Below, piece after piece: positions 5,360-5,407 of a DNA stretch of 5,407 bases. Made by a program: the position numbers and the translations under genes. The stretch is from positions 1 to 5,407 of the forward strand of contig CAMFFG010000099.1 in assembly GCA_945949655.1 (NCBI GenBank). The letters run 5' to 3'. Below the pieces are notes generated by a model that was given only the letters and a program-made list of their open reading frames with translations, searched no databases and was not told the origin of the DNA. This stretch comes from an uncultured Peptococcaceae bacterium (lineage in GTDB: Bacteria; Bacillota; Peptococcia; Peptococcales; Peptococcaceae). How positions within the stretch are numbered: the stretch's first letter is position 1; each line of letters begins with the position of its first letter.

Positions 5360-5407
5360 ATCTGCAGGAGTTGCACAACATAAACCATACCACCTATCGC
5401 AGCTTAT

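Noticed and set aside
5176..5407. Open + strand frame from an ATG at 5176 to the window end, 77 codons.
   Set aside because: It has no ribosome binding site, reads straight through both arms of the argD terminator, and its Cys- and Ser-rich product resembles no known family.
1..5407. CRISPR arrays, transposase genes, tRNA or rRNA genes, toxin-antitoxin or defence modules.
   Set aside because: No regularly spaced repeats, transposase motifs, tRNA-like folds or small paired genes were seen. Nearly all of the window is explained by cinA and argCJBD.

Overview
The window holds a compact arginine (ornithine) biosynthesis operon, argC-argJ-argB-argD, on the + strand. A divergent, 5'-complete but window-truncated cinA gene lies at the left edge on the - strand. 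All five calls rest on family motifs read directly from the translations. Strong AGGAGG-type Shine-Dalgarno sites, a TTG start on argB, tight operon packing and moderate GC coding sequence around AT-rich intergenic DNA suggest a Firmicutes-type bacterium. My best guess is a Negativicutes or Clostridia member of middling GC, but no rRNA or other lineage marker is present, so this is inference.

Layout: (1) 1-464, - strand, N-terminal 154 codons of cinA. (2) 465-789, a 325-base divergent intergenic region with no gene. It carries the cinA ribosome binding site, an imperfect 35-bp dyad over a possible cinA promoter, several small stem-loops, candidate ArgR-like sites, a good sigma-A promoter (TTGCAT-17-TATACT) and the argC ribosome binding site. 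(3) 790-5168, the four arg genes, with gaps of 29, 41 and 7 bases. (4) 5183-5236, a long intrinsic terminator. (5) 5237-5407, a tail in which I see no convincing gene, only a weak promoter-like sequence.

How the genes work together: ArgB phosphorylates N-acetylglutamate, ArgC reduces the phosphate to the semialdehyde, and ArgD transaminates it to N-acetylornithine. ArgJ then moves the acetyl group to glutamate, releasing ornithine and regenerating N-acetylglutamate (the cyclic pathway). No argA, argF, argG or argH is visible. ArgB has the N-terminal helix and C-terminal motif typical of arginine-inhibited enzymes, so control is probably both transcriptional (ArgR-like sites at the argC promoter) and allosteric.

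The coding part is ordinary metabolism and I found no new defence, mobile or toxin system. The least explained DNA is the cinA-argC intergenic region, with its dyad, repeated CATAAAATTT words and chain of hairpins, followed by the terminator and the gene-poor right end.
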